Positions 36,909 through 45,587 of a stretch of 64,000 bases of DNA are shown here, piece after piece; positions within the stretch are counted from its first letter, which is position 1; each line of letters begins with the position of its first letter. Under the pieces are notes generated by a model. That model was given only the letters and a program-made list of their open reading frames with translations, did not search any database and was not told where the DNA came from. Source of the stretch: a bacterium (lineage in GTDB: Bacteria; Planctomycetota; Planctomycetia; Planctomycetales; Planctomycetaceae); assembly GCA_016124895.1 (NCBI GenBank), contig WGMU01000015.1, forward strand, positions 36,980-100,979, given 5' to 3'. Made by a program: the position numbers and the translations under genes.

Positions 36909-37217
36909 ATGGCAGACCGAAAACAGCTTGCGGCGATGCTGGAGGCGAATCCCGGGGACGTCTTCCTGCAGTACGCGCTGGCTATGGCAACGGCCAGTGA
37001 CGGTGACGTTGACGAAGCCATCGCACAGCTCGCCGCGATCAACCAAACGCATCCCGATTACGTCGGAGCGTACTTCCAGCGGGCGCGACTGCTGGCGAAA
37101 GATGGTGAGGCGGATGCGGCCCGCGAGATCATCGAAGCCGGCATTGCCGCGGCTCAGCGGATCGGTGATGCGCACAACGAGGCCGAGATGCGCGGATTTC
37201 TCGACCTGCTGACCTGA
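36909..37217 (+). CDS. Small TPR-like protein (102 aa)
   Basis: Three helical hairpin repeats ('LEANPGDVFLQYALAMATAS', 'VDEAIAQLAAINQTHPDYVG', 'YFQRARLLAKDGEADAAREI') with no signal peptide. Small TPR proteins of this kind are common in planctomycetes and often lie alone. Convergent with the MT-A70 gene, separated by only six bases. Its target is unknown. Confidence 0.85.
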   Translation: MADRKQLAAMLEANPGDVFLQYALAMATASDGDVDEAIAQLAAINQTHPDYVGAYFQRARLLAKDGEADAAREIIEAGIAAAQRIGDAHNEAEMRGFLDLLT

Positions 37218-37223
37218 TCATGC

Positions 37224-37862
37224 TTACGAACTCGCGCCGCGCTCTGCCTGGCTATGGTTCGAGTACGTTGGCCAGTCCGGTTCATAATCCTCGACCTGAT
37301 TGCCCCACTGGTGCCAGTCGGGCCGCTGGCCGCGGGCGAACAGTTCGAGTCGCGGGCCGGGGCTGCACTCTTCGATGATCGAATACAGCTCGTCGGGCTT
37401 GCGCGAGTGCTCGCGCTTCTGCGTGCGGAGAATGTTGACCTGTGAGCGGCCCGGCGGCAGTGTCCGCAGCGACCCGCGCACGCCGAACAGCACCAGCTCA
37501 GTCGTGTTCCGAAAGTAAAAGCCGACGCCCCGTCCGTCGGGACCACCGTCTTTGCGGACCTTGTGCCAGACGAGATTTGTCTTGTAGGTAAAACCCCACG
37601 CGTCCATGACAGCGAGACCTTCAGCCAGCAGTGCGTTGGGCACCCACAGATAAAGGTGACTCCGCTTTGCCGCAGCGGCATGAACGGGAATGGCTTTGAT
37701 CTCATCGAGTGTCAGCGTGCCGTAACGATTCAGCCGTCGATGTTCCGGCGCGACCTTGCCTGTGCGATTGCTGAACTGCCACGGCGGATCAGCCAGCACG
37801 CTGCCGCAGTGCAGACCGCCACACTCAGTCAGAAACGATTCGGCGGCCGTCGGTTCCGTCAT
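37224..37862 (-). CDS. MT-A70 family adenine N6-methyltransferase
   Basis: 212 residues from the ATG at 37862; a TTG start 11 codons earlier is possible. The catalytic DPPW is at residues 25-28 ('VLADPPWQFSN'), with 'HLYLWVPNALLAEGLAVMDA' and 'TTELVLFGVRG' matching MT-A70 proteins. In bacteria these are mostly DNA N6-adenine methylases, sometimes of phage origin. No restriction endonuclease or specificity gene is nearby, so it is an orphan enzyme. Base use is like its neighbours. Confidence 0.92.
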   Translation of the reverse strand: MTEPTAAESFLTECGGLHCGSVLADPPWQFSNRTGKVAPEHRRLNRYGTLTLDEIKAIPVHAAAAKRSHLYLWVPNALLAEGLAVMDAWGFTYKTNLVWHKVRKDGGPDGRGVGFYFRNTTELVLFGVRGSLRTLPPGRSQVNILRTQKREHSRKPDELYSIIEECSPGPRLELFARGQRPDWHQWGNQVEDYEPDWPTYSNHSQAERGASS

Positions 37863-37941
37863 TCCGCGAGTCCTGTCAGATGTAGTCAGCGTCAATCACG
37901 CCAATGGGAATCACTCTGTGCGAGCAATTCTAAATTGCACA

Positions 37942-38091
37942 TCTGACACAAAGCCGCGAAGGCGCCGAGAAACGCGAAGCCTCAACATGTCGTCTCTGCT
38001 GAGCGACGCGTCTATTTCGTACGCGCAGTCTACCGACCATTGCGACTTATCTGCTTTGCGAAACTTTGCGGCTCAGCGTCTTTGCGTCAGA
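37942..38091. repeat. Repeat of the TCTGACnCAAAGCCGCGAAG family, second copy
   Basis: Left part 37942-37970 (TCTGACACAAAGCCGCGAAGG...) and right part 38058-38091 (...CTTTGCGGCTCAGCGTCTTTGCGTCAGA) pair imperfectly. Same family as 32782-32919. The downstream SMP-30 stop at 38111 is close. Confidence 0.75.
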
Positions 38092-38110
38092 AGCAATGCG
38101 GGATCTGTAA

Positions 38111-39067
38111 TCAACTTCGCCGATGCACGACGTAGCCTGGCGTTTCGACGCGGATGGAAAACAGCGTCTTGCCCGCGGCGATATACAGAGTCCGCAGATC
38201 GTCGCCGCCGAACGTCACGTTGGTCAGAACGTCTTCGACGATCGGGATGCGGCCTTTGACAGTTCCGTCTGGCGAGACGATCCAGATACCCGAAGGCACC
38301 GTCGTCGCCTCGTGCGGCCCGCGAGGCCGGCTGATTCCCGCCGCGATGTACAGGTCCCCGTTCTGAGCGACCACCATCCCGTCACCGCCGCGGCCGGGAG
38401 CGAAGTCGATCACCTCGCGCTGACCGCTCAATTCGCCGTCGGTAGAGAGATCGAACGCCCAGATTTTCCGATTGCCGCCGACAACCGGGCAACTGTCGAC
38501 GAGGTACAGCGTGCGTTCGTCAGGGCTGATGGCGATCCCGTTCGGTCGTTGAATCTCGGGCTGCGTGATGACGCGATCGACGCTGCCGTCGAGATTGATC
38601 CGGTAGACGGAATCGTGATCGAGTTCCATCGTCGCTCGATCACCGTAACACGGATCGGTGAAGAAGATCAGTCCATTGCTCAGTGCCGCGATATCATTCG
38701 GGGCGTTGTAACGTTTGCCTTCGAAACGGTCGGTCAGAACTTCGACCTCGCCGGTCTGCAGATTGGTCCGCGTAATACGGCGATTGCCGTCATTGTCACC
38801 GAACTCATTGCCTTCGCAGGCGAGCAGTCGCCCCTGAGCATCAAACAGCAGTCCGTTCGCCCGCCCGCTCGGTTCACGAAACACTTCCGCCCGCTGACCG
38901 CCCGGCCGCATGCACATGATCCGGTTGTTGGCGATATCGCTGAAATAAACCGAGCCGTCTGCAGCGGCTGCTGGCCCTTCGGTAAACGCGATACTCGTCG
39001 CCGGAGCCGCTCCGGACGGATCAGCAAGGTCCGCCGGAAAACCAACCGCGTGAAAATCAACAGACAT
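38111..39067 (-). CDS. SMP-30/gluconolactonase/LRE-like protein
   Basis: 318 residues from the ATG at 39067. Six-bladed propeller pattern: 'FTEGPAAAADGSVYFSDIAN', 'NGLLFDAQGRLLACEGN', 'YNAPNDIAALSNGLIFFTDP', 'QRPNGIAISPDERTLYLVDS', 'GGDGMVVAQNGDLYIAAG'. Metal ligands of gluconolactonase (E early, N and D in the NDI and PDG motifs) are visible. Probably a lactonase on sugar lactones. No signal peptide. 72 bases after the DUF1501 gene on the same strand, so likely co-transcribed. Confidence 0.9.
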   Translation of the reverse strand: MSVDFHAVGFPADLADPSGAAPATSIAFTEGPAAAADGSVYFSDIANNRIMCMRPGGQRAEVFREPSGRANGLLFDAQGRLLACEGNEFGDNDGNRRITRTNLQTGEVEVLTDRFEGKRYNAPNDIAALSNGLIFFTDPCYGDRATMELDHDSVYRINLDGSVDRVITQPEIQRPNGIAISPDERTLYLVDSCPVVGGNRKIWAFDLSTDGELSGQREVIDFAPGRGGDGMVVAQNGDLYIAAGISRPRGPHEATTVPSGIWIVSPDGTVKGRIPIVEDVLTNVTFGGDDLRTLYIAAGKTLFSIRVETPGYVVHRRS

Positions 39068-39138
39068 CAGGGAGTTCCATTGAGTAGGGCCGGTTCCCAC
39101 CGGCCGGTCTTTGCTGTGAGCGACCGGACGTTGTCTGC

Positions 39139-40638
39139 TCACGCGATGATGTCGTGAATCGGCGTGCCGTGGTCGATGTCGAGTCGCTTGCGACCGGGAA
39201 CCTCGAGACGCCGTGAGTTCAGGCCGAGCTGGTGCAGCACAGTGGCGTGCAGATCGGTCACGTAATGGCGGTTCTCGGCGGCGTGGAAACCGAGTTCGTC
39301 GGTTGCGCCGTGAACAATGCCGCCTCTGATGCCGCCGCCGGCCATCCAGCAGGAAAAGCCGAACGGGTGATGATCGCGACCGTTACTGTTCTGAGCACCC
39401 GGAGTGCGGCCGAACTCGGTGCCCCACACGACCAGCGTGTCGTCGAGCATCCCGCGCTGTTTGAGATCCTTCAGCAGGCCGGCGATCGGCTGATCGATCT
39501 GTTGGCAGAGTCGCGCGTGACCGGTCTGAAGATTGCTGTGCGCGTCCCAGGCTCCGGCGCCACCATTGCTGCCGTGAAACAGTTGCACGAAGCGACATCC
39601 GCGTTCGACGAGCCGCCGCGCCGCCAGACACTGCCGGCCGAACGTCGACGCCTCTTTGTCAGCCAGTCCGTACAACTGCTGCGTGTCCTGCGTTTCCGCT
39701 TCGAGGTCCATGACTTCCGGAATCGCCGACTGCATCCGGAACGCCAGTTCGTACGACTTGATGCGTGCCCGCAGTTTGTCGTCGCTGGGGTACTCGACCT
39801 GTGAGAGCCGGTTCAGCCGGTTAAGCAACTCGAACTCCGCCTGCTGCTCTTCGCGGAACATTGCCCGGTCGGGGACCGCGAACGGCAGCGGATCTTTCGG
39901 ATCGACTTTGAGCTGCACGCCATCATGTTCAGGGCCGAGATAGTTCGCTCCGTGCGCCTGCTGACCGCCGCAGCAGTCGGCGATTGGAGTCCCCATTACG
40001 ACAAACTGCGGCAGGTTCTCGTTGAGCGTCCCCAGCCCGTAATGCACCCATGAGCCGATCGTCGGGAAGAAGCCATCGAGCCGGTGCCGACCGGTGTGAA
40101 ACTGAAGCTGGGCACCGTGGTTGTTGTCCGTTGTCCACATCGAACGGAGCACGGCGACGTCGTCGATGCAGGTACTCAGATGCGGCCACCAGTCGGAAAC
40201 CTCGATGCCGCTTTCTCCGCGTTTGGCATACCCAACCTGCAGCGGATAGACCGTCGGCCAGATGTGCCCGTTGGCGTCGTTCGGCACGACAACCCGCAGA
40301 TTGTCATCCAGATAGGACTTGTGCAGGACGTCTGAGTGCGGAGTTTCGTTAATCGACAGGCCGGCGTACTTGTTGAGCAGCGGTTTTGGATCGAACGACT
40401 CAACGTGACTTGTTCCTCCGACTGTAAAGATCCAGATAACGCTCTTCGCCTTCGGAGGAAAATGTGGCTTGCCGTTCGGCGGTGGGTTTTCGACGACGTG
40501 CTCGGTATCGGCGGATGCTTTCTGAATGCCGTCGTCATGCAGCATCGCGCTGAGCGCCAGCCCAGTGAAGCCCATGCCGATGTCGGACAGAAACGTGCGC
40601 CGGGAACGGGCTGTTGTTGAGAAGTCGGATGTGTTCAT
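39139..40638 (-). CDS. DUF1501 protein with twin-arginine leader
   Basis: 499 residues. Tat motif SRRTFLSD (residues 12-19), hydrophobic core, then the DUF1501 alkaline-phosphatase-like fold: 'SVIWIFTVGGTSHVESFDPK', 'GSNGGAGAWDAHSNLQTGHA' and 'VVWGTEFGRTPGAQNSNGRD'. DUF1501 proteins are normally found with DUF1549/1553 partners in planctomycetes; none lies beside this one, which is followed by the SMP-30 gene. Likely substrate unknown. Metal-binding residues H and D appear in 'HDDGIQ' and 'DHHPFG'. Confidence 0.92.
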   Translation of the reverse strand: MNTSDFSTTARSRRTFLSDIGMGFTGLALSAMLHDDGIQKASADTEHVVENPPPNGKPHFPPKAKSVIWIFTVGGTSHVESFDPKPLLNKYAGLSINETPHSDVLHKSYLDDNLRVVVPNDANGHIWPTVYPLQVGYAKRGESGIEVSDWWPHLSTCIDDVAVLRSMWTTDNNHGAQLQFHTGRHRLDGFFPTIGSWVHYGLGTLNENLPQFVVMGTPIADCCGGQQAHGANYLGPEHDGVQLKVDPKDPLPFAVPDRAMFREEQQAEFELLNRLNRLSQVEYPSDDKLRARIKSYELAFRMQSAIPEVMDLEAETQDTQQLYGLADKEASTFGRQCLAARRLVERGCRFVQLFHGSNGGAGAWDAHSNLQTGHARLCQQIDQPIAGLLKDLKQRGMLDDTLVVWGTEFGRTPGAQNSNGRDHHPFGFSCWMAGGGIRGGIVHGATDELGFHAAENRHYVTDLHATVLHQLGLNSRRLEVPGRKRLDIDHGTPIHDIIA

Positions 40639-40737
40639 GTCGAACCAGCCTGCAGGACGAAGCGTGTACGGTCTTGATTGCTGACAGGCGCGCAGGATAC
40701 CCGCAGAGATGTCGAAGCGGCAGTTGTAGTCCGGTTT

Positions 40738-40763
40738 CTCCGAAACCGGAGCTTCGGCGGAGC
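40738..40763. repeat. Hairpin upstream of the DUF1501 gene
   Basis: TCCGGTTTC and GAAACCGGA arms with a two- to three-base loop. A second hairpin at 40879-40900 (CAGGTTTT/AAAACCTG) lies just downstream of the neighbouring membrane-protein gene and may terminate it. Confidence 0.6.
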
Positions 40764-40901
40764 GGAAACTCCAACCGCACGTCGAGGTGAGAATCGGCCA
40801 TCAGAAAGCAGACTCGGACCGGATCGCGTTTCGTGTCGAACGAGCATGGTGCGACAGAACTTCCTGTTCGCTGCGAATCAGCAGGTTTTGGAAAAACCTG
40901 C

Positions 40902-41945
40902 CTACGACTGACCAATCAGGTCTGCCTGGCCACTTTCGGAATCCGACTGCCGTTCGGCGTCCATCAGGCGCTGAATCTGGCGACGGGCTGAGGCGTAATA
41001 GATCCCACCAATACCGGCGATGAAGATCGTCGTCGCGCGGTACGCTCCAGCAGCGAGCAGGCCGACACCACCAGCGGCTCCGGCGAGCTGATACGCGGTC
41101 CTTACTGCCCATTCGAGTGCTCCAACTCCTCCCGGAAAGGGCACAATGACACCGACGATTTCTGCCAGCGGGATCAGCAGCAGATGAGTTGCGTAATTCG
41201 GGACGTCAGCCACTGGAGCGATCGCTCGCGCGCAAAAGTAGAACGAGGAGATGATGCCAAAATGGCCGAACACACTGAGTACCATCGTCAGCGCGACAAC
41301 GCGTCGACGCGACTGATACATCGAGATCGCTGTAGCGACATCGGTCACAATGCCGCCGACCTTCGGCAGTCTCTGCAGCAGCCGCAACCACCACGACCCC
41401 GGCGTCGCCGGATGCAGCATCACGACCAGGCCCACCAGCCCAGCGAGACTGCCACCCCAGAGAATCATCACGATTTCGTCACGCCGCTGGATGTTCTGGG
41501 CCACGAACTGCGACGCGCACGCGCCGACGATCAGCAGTGCCAGCAGGCCGAGGATTCGATCGAGCAGAATCGTGGCGACGGCAACCGCGCGGCGTTCCTT
41601 CTGTTCGCGCACCATCAGAACGGCTTTGACCAGATCACCGCCAACCGCTCCCGGCGAGACGTAGTTAAACAGGAATCCCAGAAAGCCGAGCCGCAGGGCG
41701 TCTCGAAAGGTGAAAGGGAAATCCAGGGCCCAGACCAGCAGGAACCAGCGGTAAAACGTCAGCACAATCGCGCTGAAGCAGACCAGAAACGCCAGGCCGA
41801 GAAACTCCCAGCGAATCGGATTCTGCAACAGTTCCTTGAACTGTTCCTCATTCTGCCAGCCCAGGAAAACGAGCAACCCCAGCGCCACAGGCCAGCGGAG
41901 CCAGGCAAAAAGCTGACCGATCAGCGAGCCGCGGGTTTCAGACAC
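40902..41945 (-). CDS. UPF0104/lysylphosphatidylglycerol synthase TM-region membrane protein
   Basis: 347 residues from a GTG start. About eight transmembrane helices; family patterns include 'FLFNYVSPGAVGGDLVKAVL' and 'GVIVPFPGGVGALEWAV', both diagnostic of the UPF0104/AglD/MprF flippase-like region. Without the aminoacyl-transferase domain it is probably a lipid or glycolipid transporter/flippase. Partner genes for sugar-lipid synthesis are not adjacent. A small two-helix membrane gene is 66 bases upstream. Confidence 0.88.
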   Translation of the reverse strand: MSETRGSLIGQLFAWLRWPVALGLLVFLGWQNEEQFKELLQNPIRWEFLGLAFLVCFSAIVLTFYRWFLLVWALDFPFTFRDALRLGFLGFLFNYVSPGAVGGDLVKAVLMVREQKERRAVAVATILLDRILGLLALLIVGACASQFVAQNIQRRDEIVMILWGGSLAGLVGLVVMLHPATPGSWWLRLLQRLPKVGGIVTDVATAISMYQSRRRVVALTMVLSVFGHFGIISSFYFCARAIAPVADVPNYATHLLLIPLAEIVGVIVPFPGGVGALEWAVRTAYQLAGAAGGVGLLAAGAYRATTIFIAGIGGIYYASARRQIQRLMDAERQSDSESGQADLIGQS

Positions 41946-42011
41946 AGTCAGCGGCCTTCGTCAGCAAAGCAGGATGGCAGAAGAGTCTTCGGGCGAGCGG
42001 AACCGCAACGA

Positions 42012-42200
42012 TCAGGTCAGCTCGCGGTACGCGTCGAACGCCATGTACCCGACCAGTGCGGCGCTCACGAGAAACATAATGTCGAAAACCATCTGCCCCG
42101 CGAAGGGGAATCCCGCCGCCAGATCGACGATCGACAGAATGCCAACGACGCCGGCAACGGCCATCGAGCCTAACAGCATTTTCTTGACGCCAGGTGTCAT
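42012..42200 (-). CDS. Small two-helix membrane protein (62 aa)
   Basis: Two hydrophobic helices ('MLLGSMAVAGVVGILSIVDL', 'FDIMFLVSAALVGYMAFDAY') joined by a short loop. ATG at 42200. Not a family I can name. In the same direction as the UPF0104 gene, so they may be co-transcribed. Confidence 0.72.
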   Translation of the reverse strand: MTPGVKKMLLGSMAVAGVVGILSIVDLAAGFPFAGQMVFDIMFLVSAALVGYMAFDAYRELT

Positions 42201-42550
42201 CGGCGGGTGTTCCGAAGCGCCAGCGTTTTCAGACAGCAGTTCGCGTCCGGCTTGGTGAGGAATTTCAGCCGAACGGAAGCGAAGTATTCGAGTATAGGAG
42301 CATCCAAAGCGGCGACGCCAGTTCCCGGGATCCCGCCGCGTGAGATCGTCCGAGTCCGGTCAGGTCTGTCACGATGTGCCGGCAGATTGAGCTGCCGGTG
42401 CGGTCTGGATCCCTCTGTCGTGAGTTTGATGGCTCACGCGAAGCCGCTAAGACGCGAAGATTGGCCCCCGCTCGAAGTGCCGGACGCTGCAGTCTGTCCG
42501 GCCGATCGAACGATCTCCTGATCCGATCCTGTTTAATCAACCTGCCAGCC

Positions 42551-44302
42551 ATGCCGACCGTCCAGGAAATCCTTGAACGTGCTGCCGAGACTCTTCGCCA
42601 AGGGAACTACCGGCTGGCGGAAGAGAACTGCGTTGCGGTGCTCTCGGTGTGCCACGCGGAACCGGAAGCCTGGCACCTGCGCGGTGTCGCGGCGCATCTG
42701 CAGGGGCGGAACTTCGACGCGGTCGCGTGGCTTGAACGGGCGGTCCGACTGAAGCCCGATGCGGCGATGTATCACTACAACCTCGGCGTCGTGCAGCAGT
42801 CGCTCGGCGAGCAGGCCGCGGCGGAGGCGACGTATCGCCGCGTGCTGGAACTTGACGAATCTTCCGCGTCTGCGTCGGTCAACCTGGTCAGTGTGCTCAA
42901 CAAGCTCGGTCGGTTTTCTGACAGCGTCACGCTGTGCGAAAAACTCGTCGCTGCCCATCCGGCGGCACGGCATTTTGCACGACTCGGCAATGCGTACAAG
43001 ATGGTAGGCGATATTCCGCAATCGATCGTCACCTATGAACGGGCCGCAGAACTGGCACCGGACGATGCCGCGATTCACAGCGAACTGGTCTTCGCCCGGC
43101 AGTACGATCCAGCGATCGATGACGAAGCTCTGTTTGCCGAACATCGAAACTGGGCGGCCAGATTCTGCGTGCCGACTTCGGCGAGTCTATTGCCACAGCC
43201 GCCTCCAATCTCGCGCGGACCGAACGAACCACTGCGGCTCGGTTTCGTCTCGCCGGATCTCGGCAATCATCCGGTCGGAATCTTTCTTGCCCCGCTGTTC
43301 GAACGGATCGACCGCAACCGCTTCACGCCGTACTGCTACTCGGACCGGACGGGGCAGGACGAATTCAATCAGCGGCTGCGGGCGAGTGCCGGCTTCTGGC
43401 GCGACACGAAGCACCTCAGCCACGAGCAGCTTGCCGAACAGATTCTCGCGGACGAGATCGATATCGCGTTCGATCTCGCCGGACACACCGACGACAACCG
43501 GATGCCGGTGTTCGCCCGCCGCGTCGCGCCGATTCAGATCTCCTGGGCCGGCTATGTCGGCTCGACGGGGCTCGACACGATGGACTGGCTGCTCTGTGAC
43601 CGTTTTCACGTGCCCGAGGAACTTGAGAGCCTGCACTCCGAGCAGCCACTGCGGATGCCGCATGGGTATGTCTGCTATCAGCCGCCCGAATACGCGCCCG
43701 ACCCCGGACTGCCGCCGTCTCTGGAAGCCGGGTACGTCTCGTTCGGCTGCCTCAATAATCCCTGCAAAGTCAACGACGAGACCGTCCGGTTGTTTGCGTC
43801 GGTGCTGCAGCGCGTCCCGGATTCGCGGCTGATCTTCAAGTATCGTGGCTTTGACGATCCCGGTGTTCGCGACCGTTTCGTCGCGAAGTTCGGCGAGCAC
43901 GGCGTCGTAGCCAGCCGGCTCGATTTCCGTGGCGGCACAACGCACGGCGAGCATCTGCAGACATTCTGCGAGATCGACATCTCGCTCGACCCAACGCCGT
44001 ATTCCGGTGGCCTGACAACCTGCGAATCACTCTGGATGGGCGTGCCCGTCGTCACCTGCCCGCGCGGCCGCTTCGCCAGCCGCCACTCACTGTCACACTC
44101 GACGAACGCCGGGTTCACGGAAACGATCGCGTCGAGCTTCGACGATTTCGTTGAGATCGCCGCCGCGCTGGCTGCCGACTGCGAACGTCTGACTGAAATC
44201 CGCGCGAGCCTGCGTCCAGCGATGGCAGCCTCGCCACTGTGCGACCTCGACGGATTTGCCGCAGCGTTCCAAGACGCAATGGAATCAGTCGCAAATCCGT
44301 AG
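42551..44302 (+). CDS. TPR plus GT41 glycosyltransferase (OGT/SPINDLY-like)
   Basis: 583 residues from the ATG at 42551. TPR repeats about 1-215, then an O-linked N-acetylglucosaminyl/fucosyl-transferase-like (GT41) domain about 225-580: 'LRLGFVSPDLGNHPVGIFL', 'DIAFDLAGHTDDNRMPVF', 'VSFGCLNNPCKVNDETVRLF' and 'LDPTPYSGGLTTCESLWMGV'. The TPR presents protein substrates in OGT. Donor sugar unknown. The last codon and stop lie inside a perfect hairpin (44295-44379). The gene stands alone. Confidence 0.92.
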   Translation: MPTVQEILERAAETLRQGNYRLAEENCVAVLSVCHAEPEAWHLRGVAAHLQGRNFDAVAWLERAVRLKPDAAMYHYNLGVVQQSLGEQAAAEATYRRVLELDESSASASVNLVSVLNKLGRFSDSVTLCEKLVAAHPAARHFARLGNAYKMVGDIPQSIVTYERAAELAPDDAAIHSELVFARQYDPAIDDEALFAEHRNWAARFCVPTSASLLPQPPPISRGPNEPLRLGFVSPDLGNHPVGIFLAPLFERIDRNRFTPYCYSDRTGQDEFNQRLRASAGFWRDTKHLSHEQLAEQILADEIDIAFDLAGHTDDNRMPVFARRVAPIQISWAGYVGSTGLDTMDWLLCDRFHVPEELESLHSEQPLRMPHGYVCYQPPEYAPDPGLPPSLEAGYVSFGCLNNPCKVNDETVRLFASVLQRVPDSRLIFKYRGFDDPGVRDRFVAKFGEHGVVASRLDFRGGTTHGEHLQTFCEIDISLDPTPYSGGLTTCESLWMGVPVVTCPRGRFASRHSLSHSTNAGFTETIASSFDDFVEIAAALAADCERLTEIRASLRPAMAASPLCDLDGFAAAFQDAMESVANP

Positions 44303-44379
44303 GCCGGACCGAGCGGAGCGAGTTCCGGCATTTCTACTCATGCTGCCGGAACTCGCTCCGCTCGGTCCGGCCTACGGAT
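44295..44379. terminator. Perfect 36-bp inverted repeat between convergent genes
   Basis: Arms 44295-44330 and 44344-44379 are perfect complements with a 13-base loop. The GT41 stop (44300-44302) lies in the first arm. The GCCGGACCGAGCGGAGCGAG core belongs to a dispersed family (see 27842). Between convergent genes; probably halts transcription from both sides although no T run is present. Confidence 0.78.
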
Positions 44380-44385
44380 CACTGC

Positions 44386-44580
44386 TCAGACCGCCTGCCG
44401 CTCCAGTTCCAGGTCGCGGCGTTCCATTTCGTCATGCACGATGTTCGGCCACGACGCGACACGGTTCTTCGGCTCGGTGTAATTCTGCCGAGCCCAGGTC
44501 CGCAGGCGGATTTCCTCGATCAGATCAACGAGTCCCTCCGTGTGCAGCACTGTCTCCGTTGATGAGCTTTGTGGTCGCAC
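44386..44580 (-). CDS. Small hypothetical protein (64 aa)
   Basis: GTG start with a very good ribosome site, AAAGGAG seven bases upstream. The product is charged and helical ('VLHTEGLVDLIEEIRLRTWA', 'NRVASWPNIVHDEMERRDLE') without a signal or membrane segment. I do not recognise it. Its convergent partner is the GT41 gene. Confidence 0.68.
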   Translation of the reverse strand: MRPQSSSTETVLHTEGLVDLIEEIRLRTWARQNYTEPKNRVASWPNIVHDEMERRDLELERQAV

Positions 44581-45001
44581 GGCTGTGCTCCTTTCTGCGG
44601 GATGGGCTGAGCCTTCGCTCTGAAGTCGCCCGCTCGCTGCTGTCCCTGCCGGCGTGCGGAATTTCGGGTGGCCAACCTACCAGGAAAATCGGCAAATCCG
44701 AAGCGAGTCCTGAGTGGGGCCGACCGTTTTGCCGCGCGGCACCGGCCAAATCGCCACAATCGTTCCTGACAATCAGTAGAAATGTCAGCCGCGGTAAGCT
44801 GCGCCGCTCGTTCCGGCCCGATAGACTCCGCGGTTCGGAGAGCAGGCGATTTGGGGAGTGGAAGCTTGCATGGGTGGCCGAGGCTGGACTGAGCCTGCGA
44901 AGGAAGCCCCGGCTGATCCAGATTCCGGGGTTTCGCTCGTGCCTCGCTCCAACCCCGGTCGCCCTGATTGTTCTGAGCCTATTTCCGCAGGGAGCGTCAC
45001 G
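44581..45001. other. Intergenic region with dispersed repeat copy A
   Basis: Holds promoters for the small gene (minus) and rfbC (plus), plus the GGGTGGCC...GGTCGCCC repeat. Longer reading frames here run through repeat sequence and have no start support. Confidence 0.5.
44873..44965. repeat. GGGTGGCC...CCACCC repeat, copy A
   Basis: About 93 bases with GC-rich inverted ends; shares 'GCTGGACTGAGCCTGCG', 'AGGAAGCCCCGG' and 'GGGTTTCGCTCGT' with copy B at 46720, in the opposite orientation. Copy A carries about 15 extra bases in the middle. Ends 36 bases before rfbC. Confidence 0.82.
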
Positions 45002-45547
45002 ATGCAGGTGCGGGACACGGATATCCCGGACGTCAAAGAGATTCAGCCGACCGTCCACGGTGACGAACGCGGCTTCTTTCTCGAAACGTATTCAGCCCGG
45101 CGTTATGCCGAGCACGGTATTCCGACGAGCTTTGTGCAGGACAACTGGTCGCGCTCGCGGCGCGGCATCCTTCGGGGGCTGCACTACCAGGTTCAGCAGG
45201 CTCAGGGCAAGCTGGTTCAGGTCATGAGTGGCGAAGTCTTCGACGTCGCCGTCGACCTGCGTCGCGGCAGTGAGACTTTCGGCCGCTGGGTCGGAGTGAT
45301 CCTCTCCGCCGGGAAGAAAAACCAGCTCTGGATTCCGCCCGGCTTCGCACACGGCTTCCTGGTACTCAGCGACGTGGCCGACTTCGTCTACAAATGCACG
45401 GACTACTATGCCCCCGAGCACGAACGCTGCCTGAGCTGGAACGATCCGACCGTCGCCATCGACTGGCCTTTCGATAGCGAACCGACTCTGTCGGAGAAGG
45501 ACCACAACGGACAGTCGCTCAATGAAGTTCGTGCTGTCGACGTTTGA
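45002..45547 (+). CDS. rfbC: dTDP-4-dehydrorhamnose 3,5-epimerase (RmlC/RfbC)
   Basis: 181 residues from the ATG at 45002 (AGGGAG upstream). Converts dTDP-4-keto-6-deoxyglucose to the L-rhamno form for surface polysaccharide. Motifs: 'GDERGFFLETYSARRY', 'SRRGILRGLHYQ' with the catalytic His region, 'GEVFDVAVDLRRGSETFG', 'FAHGFLVLSDVADFVYKCTD'. Normal length. rmlA, rmlB and rmlD are not in the window, so the pathway is scattered. Convergent with mrp. Confidence 0.95.
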   Translation: MQVRDTDIPDVKEIQPTVHGDERGFFLETYSARRYAEHGIPTSFVQDNWSRSRRGILRGLHYQVQQAQGKLVQVMSGEVFDVAVDLRRGSETFGRWVGVILSAGKKNQLWIPPGFAHGFLVLSDVADFVYKCTDYYAPEHERCLSWNDPTVAIDWPFDSEPTLSEKDHNGQSLNEVRAVDV

Positions 45548-45587
45548 GTCTACCCACAGAATCCAGCGCCGCACTCGGAGTTCCGCC

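Noticed and set aside
44256..45227. 323-codon plus-strand frame
   Set aside because: Runs through a hairpin, a repeat and the start of rfbC in the wrong frame.
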